NCBI GenBank assembly: GCA_964629575.1
Contig: CAZVUM010000018.1
Span: forward strand, 1 to 64,000
DNA length: 64,000 bases
DNA from: JAYPWI01 sp964629575
Lineage (GTDB): Bacteria > Actinomycetota > Acidimicrobiia > Acidimicrobiales > Poriferisodalaceae
Direction of reading: 5' to 3'
A program made the position numbers and the translations under genes. The notes under the pieces were generated by a model, which searched no databases, was not told where the DNA came from, and worked only from the letters and a program-made list of their open reading frames with translations. Shown one piece after another: positions 24,749-32,497 of the stretch (position 1 is its first letter; every line of letters begins with the position of its first letter).

Positions 24749-25024
24749 ATGCCGGAGGCTTCCCAGGTCGACGTGTCCCAGCTCACCCACGACCAGCGGG
24801 CGCTGCTCGAGCAGCTGATGCAGGGCGAAGGGATTGTGCACGAATGGGACGGCACGATCCTCCGCGTCGGACCCGGCGCCGGAGGGCGGGTGCGCGAGCT
24901 CGTCGACACCCTCGGCGACGGCTCAGACGAAGCGCTCGATCCGGACGGGGTCAGCTTCGGGGAGCGCCTGGCGACGCGCATCGTGGGATTCTTCCGACGT
25001 GAGAAGGCCGACGGAGACGGCTGA
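24749..25024 (+). CDS. Conserved-looking small protein of unknown function
   Basis: This 91-residue soluble acidic protein starts at ATG 24749, six bases after the ferritin-like gene, so it is probably its operon partner. An N-terminal helical region (LTHDQRALLEQLMQGEGI) is followed by WDGTILRVGP and a C-terminal RLATRIVGFFRRE amphipathic helix. No family was recognised. A hairpin follows its stop codon. Confidence 0.6.
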   Translation: MPEASQVDVSQLTHDQRALLEQLMQGEGIVHEWDGTILRVGPGAGGRVRELVDTLGDGSDEALDPDGVSFGERLATRIVGFFRREKADGDG

Positions 25025-25039
25025 GGCTCAGCGTCCCTT

Positions 25040-25060
25040 CAGCGCGTCGACAACGCGCTG
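25040..25060 (+). terminator. Hairpin after the ferritin-like operon
   Basis: Seven-base arms CAGCGCG (25040-25046) and CGCGCTG (25054-25060) with a seven-base loop lie 15 bases after the stop codon. There is no T-tract. A second small hairpin (AGGGCG/CGCCCT, 25094-25108) lies closer to rimO. Confidence 0.45.
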
Positions 25061-25123
25061 GCGAGGGGCCGCAACTCACCGATCGGGGCGTTGAGGGCGC
25101 GACGCCCTACCCTCGGATCAGTC

Positions 25124-26419
25124 ATGGCTGAGCCCCGCAGATTCTTCTTGCAGACACTGGGCTGTCCGAAGAACCAGGTCGACACCGACAAGATCACCGG
25201 CACTCTCCTCGACGATGGCATGGTTCCCTCCCGTGACGCCGCTTCTGCCGACCTCGTCGTGGTGAACACCTGCGCCTTCATCGAGGAGGCGCGGCAGGAG
25301 TCGATCGACACGATTCTCGCCCTCGACGACGAACGGGCCGACGGCTCCCGGCTCGTCGTCACGGGCTGTATGGCCGAGCGCTACGGGGATGAGCTCGCCG
25401 AAGCACTCCCCGAAGTCGACCAGGTGGCCGGCTTCGGTGTGCCGGTTCAGCTCGGTCGCAAACCCGAGGGGCTCAGCGTCTCCGCCGCGCCGCCGGTTCC
25501 GGAGTTCGACCTCCTCAACGTGCGCCGGCCGAGGTCGGATCTCCCGTGGGCATACGTCAAGATCGCCGAGGGGTGCGATCGAACGTGCGGTTTCTGCGCG
25601 ATCCCGTCGTTCCGCGGCCCGCAGAACAGCAGGACCGAGGAATCGATCCTGCGAGAGGTGGACGAGCTCGACGTGCGAGAGGTCGTCCTGGTCGCCCAGG
25701 ACCTGGCGAGCTACGGCAAAGACCACGGGCGCCGCGGAGCGATCGTCCCGCTCGTGGAAGCGGTGGCGCGCGAGGTCGACCGTGTCCGGCTGCTGTACCT
25801 CTACCCGAGCGATCTCTCCGACGAGCTCATCGACGCCGTGCTCGCCTCCGGAACCCCGTACTTCGACCTGTCGCTGCAGCACGTCTCCAAGGCGCACCTC
25901 CGGCGCATGCGCCGTTGGGGCGATGGCCAGCGGTTTCTCGACCGGATCGAACAGATCCGCCGGCGCGAGCCGGAGGCGGCGTTTCGATCCAACTTCATCG
26001 TCGGCTATCCGGGTGAGACCGAAGACGATCAGGCGGAGATGGCGGCGTGGATCGAAGCGGCCCAGCTCGACTGGTGTGGATTCTTCACGTACTCCAAAGA
26101 GGAGGGCACTCACGCGGCTGATCTCGACGACCAGGTTCGGCGCGAGCTCGCGCTACAGCGGCTCGCCGAGCTCACCGAACTCCAGGATGGGATCACGGCC
26201 GAACGACGCGATGCCCTGGTCGGGTCCACGCTCTCTGTTCTCGTCGATCAGCCGGGGGTGGGTCGCAGTCACCGCGAGGCGCCCGAAATCGACGGGATCG
26301 TGTCCGTCGACCCCGGGCGTACCCCCGGCCGGTTCCACGAGGTGTTGATCGACTGGTCCGACGGGCCAGACGTCGGTGAGGCCTCCGCCGACGCCGACGC
26401 GGCGGCCGAGTACACGTAG
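25124..26419 (+). CDS. rimO: Ribosomal protein S12 methylthiotransferase RimO
   Basis: This 431-residue radical-SAM methylthiotransferase is predicted to modify the conserved aspartate of ribosomal protein S12. The N-terminal MTTase domain has cysteines 14 (TLGCPKN), 50 (NTCAFIEEARQESI) and 82 (TGCMAERY) for the auxiliary cluster. The radical-SAM cluster motif is C151-x3-C155-x2-C158 (CDRTCGFCAIP). The C-terminal part fits a TRAM-like domain. The sequence TLGCPKNQVD and the FIEEARQES block separate it from MiaB, which is at 48026-49471. ATG 25124 matches the conserved start. pgsA follows after 12 bases, the usual actinobacterial arrangement. Confidence 0.95.
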   Translation: MAEPRRFFLQTLGCPKNQVDTDKITGTLLDDGMVPSRDAASADLVVVNTCAFIEEARQESIDTILALDDERADGSRLVVTGCMAERYGDELAEALPEVDQVAGFGVPVQLGRKPEGLSVSAAPPVPEFDLLNVRRPRSDLPWAYVKIAEGCDRTCGFCAIPSFRGPQNSRTEESILREVDELDVREVVLVAQDLASYGKDHGRRGAIVPLVEAVAREVDRVRLLYLYPSDLSDELIDAVLASGTPYFDLSLQHVSKAHLRRMRRWGDGQRFLDRIEQIRRREPEAAFRSNFIVGYPGETEDDQAEMAAWIEAAQLDWCGFFTYSKEEGTHAADLDDQVRRELALQRLAELTELQDGITAERRDALVGSTLSVLVDQPGVGRSHREAPEIDGIVSVDPGRTPGRFHEVLIDWSDGPDVGEASADADAAAEYT

Positions 26420-26431
26420 GCTGCGGGCGCG

Positions 26432-27031
26432 ATGAGTGGGGGCGAGCCAGACCGCGAGCCGATCTATGGCCCCACCGCGCTCGCGACGCCTGCCAACTTC
26501 GTCACCGTTGCCCGCATCGTCGCCACACCGATCTTCATCGTGATGGTGGTGAACAACGAACCGTCGTGGGCCACCTTCGCCGTCGGGTTCGTGATCGGCA
26601 TCACCGACTTCGTCGACGGGTACCTCGCCCGCCGCCTGGGAGAGACGCGCTCGGGCGCGTTCCTGGATCCGCTTGCCGACAAGGTTCTCGTGCTCGGCGG
26701 CTTCGTTGCCCTCGTCGCCAACGGCCAGTTCCACTGGGCGCCCGTGGCGATCATCGCGGCCCGGGAGCTGGCGATCAGCGCGTACCGCTCACGGGCGGGC
26801 CGTCAGGGCATCACCGTTCCGGCCACCAAGCTCGCCAAGTGGAAGACGTTCATCCAGCTCTGGGCCATCGGCTTCGCGATCATGCCTCCGATCGCGGAGA
26901 ACGCCCACTGGATCGCCACGACCACGCTGTGGATTGCGCTCGTGCTCACCGTGCAGACGGGTGCCGCCTATCTGCTCGGCGCTCGCCGCGTCGCAGCTCA
27001 GCAGTTGGGCGAAGGGCCCGCCCCGGCGTGA
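26432..27031 (+). CDS. pgsA: CDP-diacylglycerol-glycerol-3-phosphate 3-phosphatidyltransferase
   Basis: This 199-residue integral membrane enzyme of the CDP-alcohol phosphatidyltransferase family is predicted to make phosphatidylglycerol phosphate. The catalytic signature is D59-x2-D62-G63-x2-A66-R67...G75-x3-D79-x3-D83 (TDFVDGYLARRLGETRSGAF). Seven residues lie between AR and G, where eight are common. Several hydrophobic helices flank it. It lies directly after rimO and overlaps the epimerase start as GTGA, so the three are one operon. Position between rimO and cinA supports pgsA rather than another CDP-alcohol transferase. Confidence 0.9.
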   Translation: MSGGEPDREPIYGPTALATPANFVTVARIVATPIFIVMVVNNEPSWATFAVGFVIGITDFVDGYLARRLGETRSGAFLDPLADKVLVLGGFVALVANGQFHWAPVAIIAARELAISAYRSRAGRQGITVPATKLAKWKTFIQLWAIGFAIMPPIAENAHWIATTTLWIALVLTVQTGAAYLLGARRVAAQQLGEGPAPA

Positions 27032-27819
27032 ACGATCGCCTGGTCCTGACCGACGGCGACACCGAGCTCGAAGTCGATCTCGAAAGCGGGGGCCGCCTCG
27101 CTCGCATGGAGTTCGAGGGCCACGATGTGCTGGTCGGCCGCGAGGGCGACCCGTTTCGCTGGGGCAGCTACCCCATGGTCCCCTTCGCCGGCCGGATTCG
27201 GCGCGGTCGCTTCGAGTTTCGGGGAGTCGGGCACGCGCTTCCCCCCAATCTCGGCCCTCACACGGGCCACGGCTACGGCTTCCTCGGCCGATGGCAGCAG
27301 ATCGACGAGGCCACCGTCGAGTACCAGATGGCCGAACCATGGCCGTTCGAGGGATCGGTCCGGCAGTCGTTCGACGTCGCCCCGGGGAGAGTCACCGTCA
27401 CCATGGAGGTCCGGGCAGCGGAGGACCAGCCGGTGATGCTGGGATGGCACCCCTGGTTCCGACGCGTCCTCGACGATGGCGCCGAGCTGGAACTCACTGT
27501 CGAGCCGTCGCTGATGTACGAGCTCGACCGCGAAATGATCCCCACCGGTCGGCGAGTACAGCCCCCACCGCGGCCCTGGGACAACTGTTTCGTCGGTCTC
27601 GAGTCGCCACCCCTGCTTCGATGGGGATCGACGCTCGCCGTCGAGATCACGAGCTCGTGCGACCACTGGGTGATCTTCGACGAGCCCGAGCATGCGATCT
27701 GCGTCGAGCCACAGACCGGAGCGCCAGACGAGTTCAACCGTGACCCCTTGGTGCTCGTCGCGTCCGACCGGATCGTTCACTCGATGACGGTTGCCCAGGT
27801 CGCGCCACCACCCACCTAG
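27028..27819 (+). CDS. Aldose 1-epimerase family protein
   Basis: This 263-residue beta-sandwich protein of the galactose mutarotase-like superfamily has VPFAGRIRRGRFEF, matching the typical P.aGRI..g.f block, and HTGHGYGFLGRW, carrying the expected catalytic histidine of the H.lHG type. The glutamate near CVEPQTGAPDEFN is in the place of the catalytic base. Start GTG 27028 overlaps the pgsA stop. It would interconvert sugar anomers or a sugar-phosphate. The link to phospholipid synthesis is positional only. Confidence 0.82.
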   Translation: MNDRLVLTDGDTELEVDLESGGRLARMEFEGHDVLVGREGDPFRWGSYPMVPFAGRIRRGRFEFRGVGHALPPNLGPHTGHGYGFLGRWQQIDEATVEYQMAEPWPFEGSVRQSFDVAPGRVTVTMEVRAAEDQPVMLGWHPWFRRVLDDGAELELTVEPSLMYELDREMIPTGRRVQPPPRPWDNCFVGLESPPLLRWGSTLAVEITSSCDHWVIFDEPEHAICVEPQTGAPDEFNRDPLVLVASDRIVHSMTVAQVAPPPT

Positions 27820-27840
27820 CGCTGGAGGCGAGACTGGCGT

Positions 27841-28668
27841 ATGGGCCAGCTCCAGCGAATCGACCGACGCCTGTTCCTCCAGCAGCTCGGACGTCGAACA
27901 GCGGGCGTGGTGGTGATGGGGACCGGGCTCGTGGCGTGCTCGTCGTCGAGCGACGGCGAGTCGGTGACCCAGACCTCGGTCCGGGTCACCACGACCCGAC
28001 AGGGAACCGTGAGCACGACGACCACGACCGAGGTGCTCGACGACGGCACGACGACCACGACCGAACCAGGAGAACAGCTGCGGTGGAGCGTGGCGTCGTT
28101 CGACTTCGTGTCGGCGTACGTGCTCGCCCGCGGCGACACGGTGACGATCGTCGACACGGGTGTCAGCGGTAGCGCGGCGAGATTCGACGACGCGCTCGGG
28201 GCCCTCAGCGTTGGGTGGACCGACGTCGACCACGTGGTCCTCACCCACCTTCACGGCGACCACGTGGGCGGTCTGGGTGACGTGCTCGCCAGTGCCCCTG
28301 ACGCGATGGCCTATGCAGGAGCGGCCGACGTCGACGGGATCTCCAGCCCGCGGCCGCTCACCGGCCTCGACCACGGCGACGAGGTCGCCGGCCTGGCGAT
28401 CATCGGCACTCCGGGGCACACCGCTGGACACATCTCCGTGTACGACGAGGGCACCGGCCTGCTGGTCGCCGGCGATGCACTCAACACAACCGCCGCGTCG
28501 ATCGAGGGACCCAATCCGCGCTTCAGCTCGGACCTCGACCTGGCCAACATGTCTGCGCTCGCCCTGTCCGATCTCACTGTGTCGACAGTGCTTCCGGGCC
28601 ATGGGCCCGTCGTCGAAGATGCGGGCCCGCTCCTCGACGCGCTCGCGGCATCGCTTCGCAGCGGGTGA
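27841..28668 (+). CDS. Tat-exported lipoprotein with metallo-beta-lactamase fold
   Basis: This 275-residue protein has the N-terminal twin-arginine motif DRRLFLQ (R9-R10), a hydrophobic stretch and a lipobox ending GLVAC33, so it is predicted to be a Tat-translocated lipoprotein. A Thr-rich spacer (about 45-78) leads to a metallo-beta-lactamase domain with H136-x-H138-x-D140-H141 (LTHLHGDHVGG), a second histidine block GTPGHTAGH, and PGHGPV near the C terminus. Such enzymes hydrolyse lactones, esters or other substrates with two metal ions. Tat export would let the folded metal-loaded enzyme act outside the membrane. The substrate is unknown. Confidence 0.8.
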   Translation: MGQLQRIDRRLFLQQLGRRTAGVVVMGTGLVACSSSSDGESVTQTSVRVTTTRQGTVSTTTTTEVLDDGTTTTTEPGEQLRWSVASFDFVSAYVLARGDTVTIVDTGVSGSAARFDDALGALSVGWTDVDHVVLTHLHGDHVGGLGDVLASAPDAMAYAGAADVDGISSPRPLTGLDHGDEVAGLAIIGTPGHTAGHISVYDEGTGLLVAGDALNTTAASIEGPNPRFSSDLDLANMSALALSDLTVSTVLPGHGPVVEDAGPLLDALAASLRSG

Positions 28669-28734
28669 GCGCACTCGCCACCCAAGCCCGACACCCCTCT
28701 CAGGAGCGATGAATGTGGCAGCTCCGGTGAGGAT

Positions 28735-29277
28735 CTAGCTACAGGCGTTGGCCACCCAGGCACTCACGTTCGTGAGGGCCGTCGTCATCCCGAGCACTGC
28801 TGGATCGTTGAGCAAGTTGGCAAACTCGAGCGCCGCCTCCGGGTTGGTGGCGATGCTCGCCGGATCCCAATCGATCGCCTCGAGGGCGGCCCCGATCACG
28901 TCGAGGCCCGCGATGGCGGCGTCGATGTCGTCGCTCAGTTCGGGAGCTTCGGCCGCCAGCGCCTGCAACGATTGGCGCGCTTCGTTGTAGCTGGCCTCGA
29001 GGTCCTCGCCTCCGGCGGTCGGGTCGAAGCCCGCTGAGTCGCCCGCAGCCTCGAGCGCCTCTCTCACCTCGTCACAGTCGAAAGACGACGGAGCGTTGCT
29101 GCCGGCATCGGACGACGAGTCGTCGGAGGACGAGTCGTCGCTTGTGCCGGAGTCTTCGGGCACGGCGTCGTTGGACGAATCTTGGGTGAATGAGGCCGGC
29201 TCGTCGTCGGAGCCTCCACCGCATGCACCTGCCAGCAGTGCCAAGGCGGCGAACCCAATCAGCAGTTGACGCTTCAT
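28735..29277 (-). CDS. Putative lipoprotein of unknown function
   Basis: This 180-residue protein has a signal peptide ending in a lipobox (ALALLAGAC), a Ser/Asp-rich spacer of about 45 residues, and a compact helical domain beginning at FDCDEVREALEAAG. A cysteine pair (in FDCDE and the C-terminal NACS) could form a disulfide. It is convergent with the metallo-beta-lactamase gene, 66 bases apart. No family was recognised; it is probably a cell-surface protein. Confidence 0.7.
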   Translation of the reverse strand: MKRQLLIGFAALALLAGACGGGSDDEPASFTQDSSNDAVPEDSGTSDDSSSDDSSSDAGSNAPSSFDCDEVREALEAAGDSAGFDPTAGGEDLEASYNEARQSLQALAAEAPELSDDIDAAIAGLDVIGAALEAIDWDPASIATNPEAALEFANLLNDPAVLGMTTALTNVSAWVANACS

Positions 29278-29298
29278 CTCCCGCTCCCATCCGGTGTT

Positions 29299-29319
29299 CC
29301 CAGCGCGACCGGCGCTGGG
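29299..29319 (-). terminator. Hairpin after the TetR-SRPBCC operon
   Basis: Eight-base perfect arms CCCAGCGC (29299-29306) and GCGCTGGG (29312-29319) with a five-base loop lie between the SRPBCC stop and the next lipoprotein start on the minus strand. There is no clear T-tract. Confidence 0.5.
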
Positions 29320-29382
29320 TGCCCGACGATACCGGGCGTATCAGGGGCCGGCACCCGCCGGCACCGTCGGGCCGCCGCTTCT

Positions 29383-29841
29383 TCAGTCGGCGTTCCGCTC
29401 CTGCGTGGCCGGTCCGAGGTCGGCGATGAATGCGCCGAATCCCTTGCGGAGGAGCCGGTCGAGGATCGGTCCGTAGAGGAGGGCGAGTGGTCCGCCTTTT
29501 GGCTCGTAGTCGTAGCTCATCGTGAACGGCGTCGACCCACCGGCGTCAGTGAGGGTGAAGGTCATCGTGGCCTGCTTGACGGGTTGCTTCTCGATCTGAT
29601 CGACAGCGATCACCATTCGCTCTTCGGGGGTCCACTCGGTCACGGTCTCGCGGTTCTTGATCGATCCCTTTGCGCCCACGTTGACCTGGCGCTGGGCTCC
29701 GACGCCTGCGACTGCGTCGCCGATGGCGTAGCTCTCCTTCACGGCCTGATTCCAGTCGACGATGTTCGGGTAGTCGGCCAGCACGGCCCATACGTTCGTT
29801 CGCGGCGAGGCGACGGTTCCCTCGACGGTGACATTTCTCAT
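29383..29841 (-). CDS. SRPBCC (START-like) family protein
   Basis: This 152-residue protein has the Bet v 1/START-like fold. It begins TVEGTVASPRTNVWAVLADYPNIVDWN, the typical opening of polyketide cyclase/dehydrase-type SRPBCC proteins. It ends with a long C-terminal helix (ILDRLLRKGFGAFIADL) that closes a hydrophobic cavity. It is the second gene of an operon with a TetR regulator, 24 bases apart. A related gene (30602-31091) lies on the other side of the regulator. The likely role is binding or conversion of a hydrophobic small molecule. Confidence 0.8.
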   Translation of the reverse strand: MRNVTVEGTVASPRTNVWAVLADYPNIVDWNQAVKESYAIGDAVAGVGAQRQVNVGAKGSIKNRETVTEWTPEERMVIAVDQIEKQPVKQATMTFTLTDAGGSTPFTMSYDYEPKGGPLALLYGPILDRLLRKGFGAFIADLGPATQERNAD

Positions 29842-29865
29842 CGGACTTCCTCGGTGTTGTTGTGG

Positions 29866-30441
29866 CTAGCGGGCTCGGACGCCGTTGAGGAACAGCGTCA
29901 CGGCGCCCTGGGACATGTCGTCGGGGTCGACTTCCCCGGTGAGGGCCCATCGCGACAACACCGCCATGTTGGCGCCGCCCATCAGCGAGGCGATGGTGAG
30001 GTCGATGTCGGGGACGTCGACATCACCGACCGCTCGAGCCTCGATGAGCAACTCGCGTAGAGGGGCCATGATCGCTCGTTCCGACGAAGCCAGGATCTCG
30101 GCCATGGCTTCCATCCGTCCGGTCGCACGGATCATGTTGAGGCAGAGTGCTGGATTGCTGGCCAACTCATAGACACCGGCGCGCATCGCGGATTCGAATC
30201 GCTCGAGTGCGGTGCCCTCGCCGGCCCTCGCCTTCTGCACTTGGGCGGCGATGCGCTCCATCTTCTCCTGCATCAGGAAGGTGATGAGGTCGTCCTTGCC
30301 CGAGAAGTAGTAGTAGAGCGTCGCTCTGGCGACGCCGAGGTCCTCTGCTACGTGCTCCATCCGCACGTCGTCACCCCGGGCGAGGAGCTGATCGCTGCTG
30401 CCGTACAGCTTGGCTGCGAGGTCCTCGGGCACCTTCTTCAC
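29866..30441 (-). CDS. TetR family transcriptional regulator
   Basis: This regulator has about 191 residues. The N-terminal helix-turn-helix is VRMEHVAEDLGVARATLYYYFSGKDDL, which matches the TetR signature with recognition helix ATLYYYF. The rest is the helical ligand-binding domain. The start is either GTG 30441 (used here) or TTG 30450; neither has a strong ribosome binding site. Repeated TAGACA elements in the divergent region (30475-30541) are candidate operators. The regulator therefore probably controls itself, the downstream SRPBCC gene and the divergent SRPBCC gene. Confidence 0.88.
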   Translation of the reverse strand: MKKVPEDLAAKLYGSSDQLLARGDDVRMEHVAEDLGVARATLYYYFSGKDDLITFLMQEKMERIAAQVQKARAGEGTALERFESAMRAGVYELASNPALCLNMIRATGRMEAMAEILASSERAIMAPLRELLIEARAVGDVDVPDIDLTIASLMGGANMAVLSRWALTGEVDPDDMSQGAVTLFLNGVRAR

Positions 30442-30474
30442 AGCGCGCAAGCTAGCGCATTGATAGATGCACGT

Positions 30475-30541
30475 CTAGACATCTGTCCAGAACTCGGCTA
30501 GACATTCATCTAGACAGTCATCCAAGTAGACAGTCATCCAA
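30475..30541. promoter_or_regulatory. Cluster of TAGACA elements, candidate TetR operators
   Basis: Four copies of TAGACA start at about 30476, 30499, 30511 and 30527. Two form near-palindromes: CTAGACATCTGTCCAG (30475-30490) and CTAGACATTCATCTAG (30498-30513). The last two lie in exact 15-base direct repeats, 30511-30525 and 30527-30541. The region sits between the TetR gene and the divergent SRPBCC gene and is AT-richer than its surroundings. Confidence 0.55.
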
Positions 30542-30601
30542 AAGGCGACTGCTCGGCTCTGAGGACGGATGGCTGCATCGAACCGACCAAGGAGCAAGCA
30601 C

Positions 30602-31091
30602 GTGAACCGGTCAGAACTCAATGAGACGATCGCTGCCTCCAGGGAGGAGGTCTGGGAGGTCCTGTTCTCGCAGTACGGGGACATCCACATCCACAATCCG
30701 ACGATGAAAACGTCGAGCTACATGCACGGTGCCTCGCAGGGAGCGAACGGCGTCGTCCGGCATTGCGAGTTCACGGACAAGCTGTACCTCGATGAACAGA
30801 TCGCCGAAGTGCAGGAGAACGCGAGTTTCCGCGTGGAGGTTCTGGAGCACAACCTCCCCTTCGTGAGGGACATGTCTGCGACCTACGAGCTGTCAGCGAC
30901 CGACGATGGAGCCACCGTGGTCAAGATGGTCTCGTTCAGCTCGTTCGCCCCGGGGTTCATGAAGTACCTCATGAGGGGCCGGATGAGGAAGAACGTCGCG
31001 AAGCACCTCTTCGGCCTGAGGTACCACGTGGAGACCGGAAAGTCGGGTCGACCGAGACAACTACGCCGAGGTCTTCGCGAGCTACACCTAG
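30602..31091 (+). pseudogene. SRPBCC family gene with a +1 frameshift near its 3' end
   Basis: GTG 30602, preceded by AAGGAG, opens a START-like domain (ELNETIAASREEVWEVLFSQ) that reads normally to HVETGK near 31042. The frame then runs on into cinA territory. Shifting by one base in the GGG run at 31045-31047 restores VDRDNYAEVFASYT and a TAG at 31089-31091, a natural family-like C terminus. The gene would then be about 162 residues. A single extra G explains this, as a sequencing or assembly error or a recent mutation. The gene is divergent from the TetR gene and shares the candidate operators. Confidence 0.7.
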
Positions 31092-31175
31092 CGACCTGCA
31101 GCCGCATCCGAGGTGCGGGGTTAGGGTTCGGTCGGACGATGTCACCGCTCGGGGCGGGAGAGGTAGAGGACTCCA

Positions 31176-32432
31176 ATGAAGTGCGAAATCATCGCGGTGG
31201 GAACCGAACTGCTTCTCGGACAGATCGTCGACACCAATTCGTCGTGGATGGGCGAACACCTGGCGCTCGCCGGGATCGACAGCCACTACCAGACCAAGGT
31301 GGGCGACAATTGGGACCGGATCGAGGATGCGGTTCGGCTCGGGCTCGAACGCAGCGATGCGGTGATCATGTGCGGCGGGCTCGGTCCCACCCAGGACGAC
31401 ATCACCCGCGACGTGATCGCCAGGGTGATGGGGTCGGACCTGGTCATGGACGACGTGATCGCCGCCCGGATTCGGGCGATGTTCGAATCGCGTGGTCGCC
31501 CGATGCCGGAGAACAACCTGCGCCAGGCGATGGTGCCCGTGGGCGCGTCGACGATTCCGCAGCAACCCGGCACGGCGCCGGGCCTCGTGGCTCCCATTCC
31601 GCAACCAGATGGCGGCGAAAAGGTGATCTACGCCGTCCCTGGCGTGCCCTATGAGATGAAAGAGATGGTCTCGGGGACGGTGATCCCCGACCTGCAGGAA
31701 CGAGCCGGGGTGCGGGCGGTCATCGACAGCCGCGTCCTTCGCACCTGGGGTCAGAGCGAGTCGGGCCTAGCGGAGATGCTCGCCGACCGGATCGACGAGC
31801 TCGATGATGCGGGTAACCCGACGCTGGCCTTCCTCGCGAGCGGTGTCGAGGGCATCAAGGTGCGGATCACCGCCAAGGCCGAGACAGACGACGGAGTGCG
31901 GTCGCTCCTCGACGCGGAGGAGGTGGTGCTGCGAGACATCCTCGGCGACCTCGTGTTCGCGCTCGACGACGACAACATGGAGGCCGCGGTGCTGGGCCAC
32001 CTCGCGGCGCGCGGTTTGTCGCTCGGTGTGATCGAGACCGTCAGCAGCGGCTACATGGCCAGCCGCCTCGCTACGGCCCGCCGCGGCACCGAGGCGTTCG
32101 TGGGCGGCGTCGTCGCACGCAGTGAGGCGATCGCGACGGCACACCTCGGTCCGAACCCCCCGCCACTCGCCTCGCCCGAGGCGGCGCAGGCTCTCGCTCG
32201 AGCGGCGCGCGAGGCGCTGGGTGCAGATGTCGGCGTCGCATCGACCGCTATCGAAGACCGCGCCGACGCGACCGACGATGCACCATTCGGGACGGCGTGG
32301 GTCGCCATCTCGATGGACGGGCTCAACACAGTCGAGACCGTGCGGCTGCCAGGAGATCTCGAGCGCCTGCGGCAATTCAGCGTGATCTCCGCGCTCAACC
32401 TGCTGCGACTCCATCTCGAAGGTCGTCGCTGA
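31176..32432 (+). CDS. cinA: CinA family protein with degenerate PncC domain
   Basis: This 418-residue protein has an N-terminal MoaB/MogA-like domain (EIIAVGTELLLGQIVDTNS, CGGLGPTQDDITRD), as in CinA with ADP-ribose pyrophosphatase activity. The C-terminal region corresponds to the PncC nicotinamide-mononucleotide deamidase domain. The catalytic AESCTGG block reads IETVSSG (about 286-292), so deamidase activity is doubtful. The position between pgsA and recA is the conserved actinobacterial one. ATG 31176 begins the conserved sequence directly, and GAGGTAGAGGA lies upstream. Confidence 0.88.
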   Translation: MKCEIIAVGTELLLGQIVDTNSSWMGEHLALAGIDSHYQTKVGDNWDRIEDAVRLGLERSDAVIMCGGLGPTQDDITRDVIARVMGSDLVMDDVIAARIRAMFESRGRPMPENNLRQAMVPVGASTIPQQPGTAPGLVAPIPQPDGGEKVIYAVPGVPYEMKEMVSGTVIPDLQERAGVRAVIDSRVLRTWGQSESGLAEMLADRIDELDDAGNPTLAFLASGVEGIKVRITAKAETDDGVRSLLDAEEVVLRDILGDLVFALDDDNMEAAVLGHLAARGLSLGVIETVSSGYMASRLATARRGTEAFVGGVVARSEAIATAHLGPNPPPLASPEAAQALARAAREALGADVGVASTAIEDRADATDDAPFGTAWVAISMDGLNTVETVRLPGDLERLRQFSVISALNLLRLHLEGRR

Positions 32433-32497
32433 GGGCGTCTCGGCGCTGGCGCCGGGTGGCTACGGTGAAAGCCAGAACCGGACGAGGTGGTAGGTCG

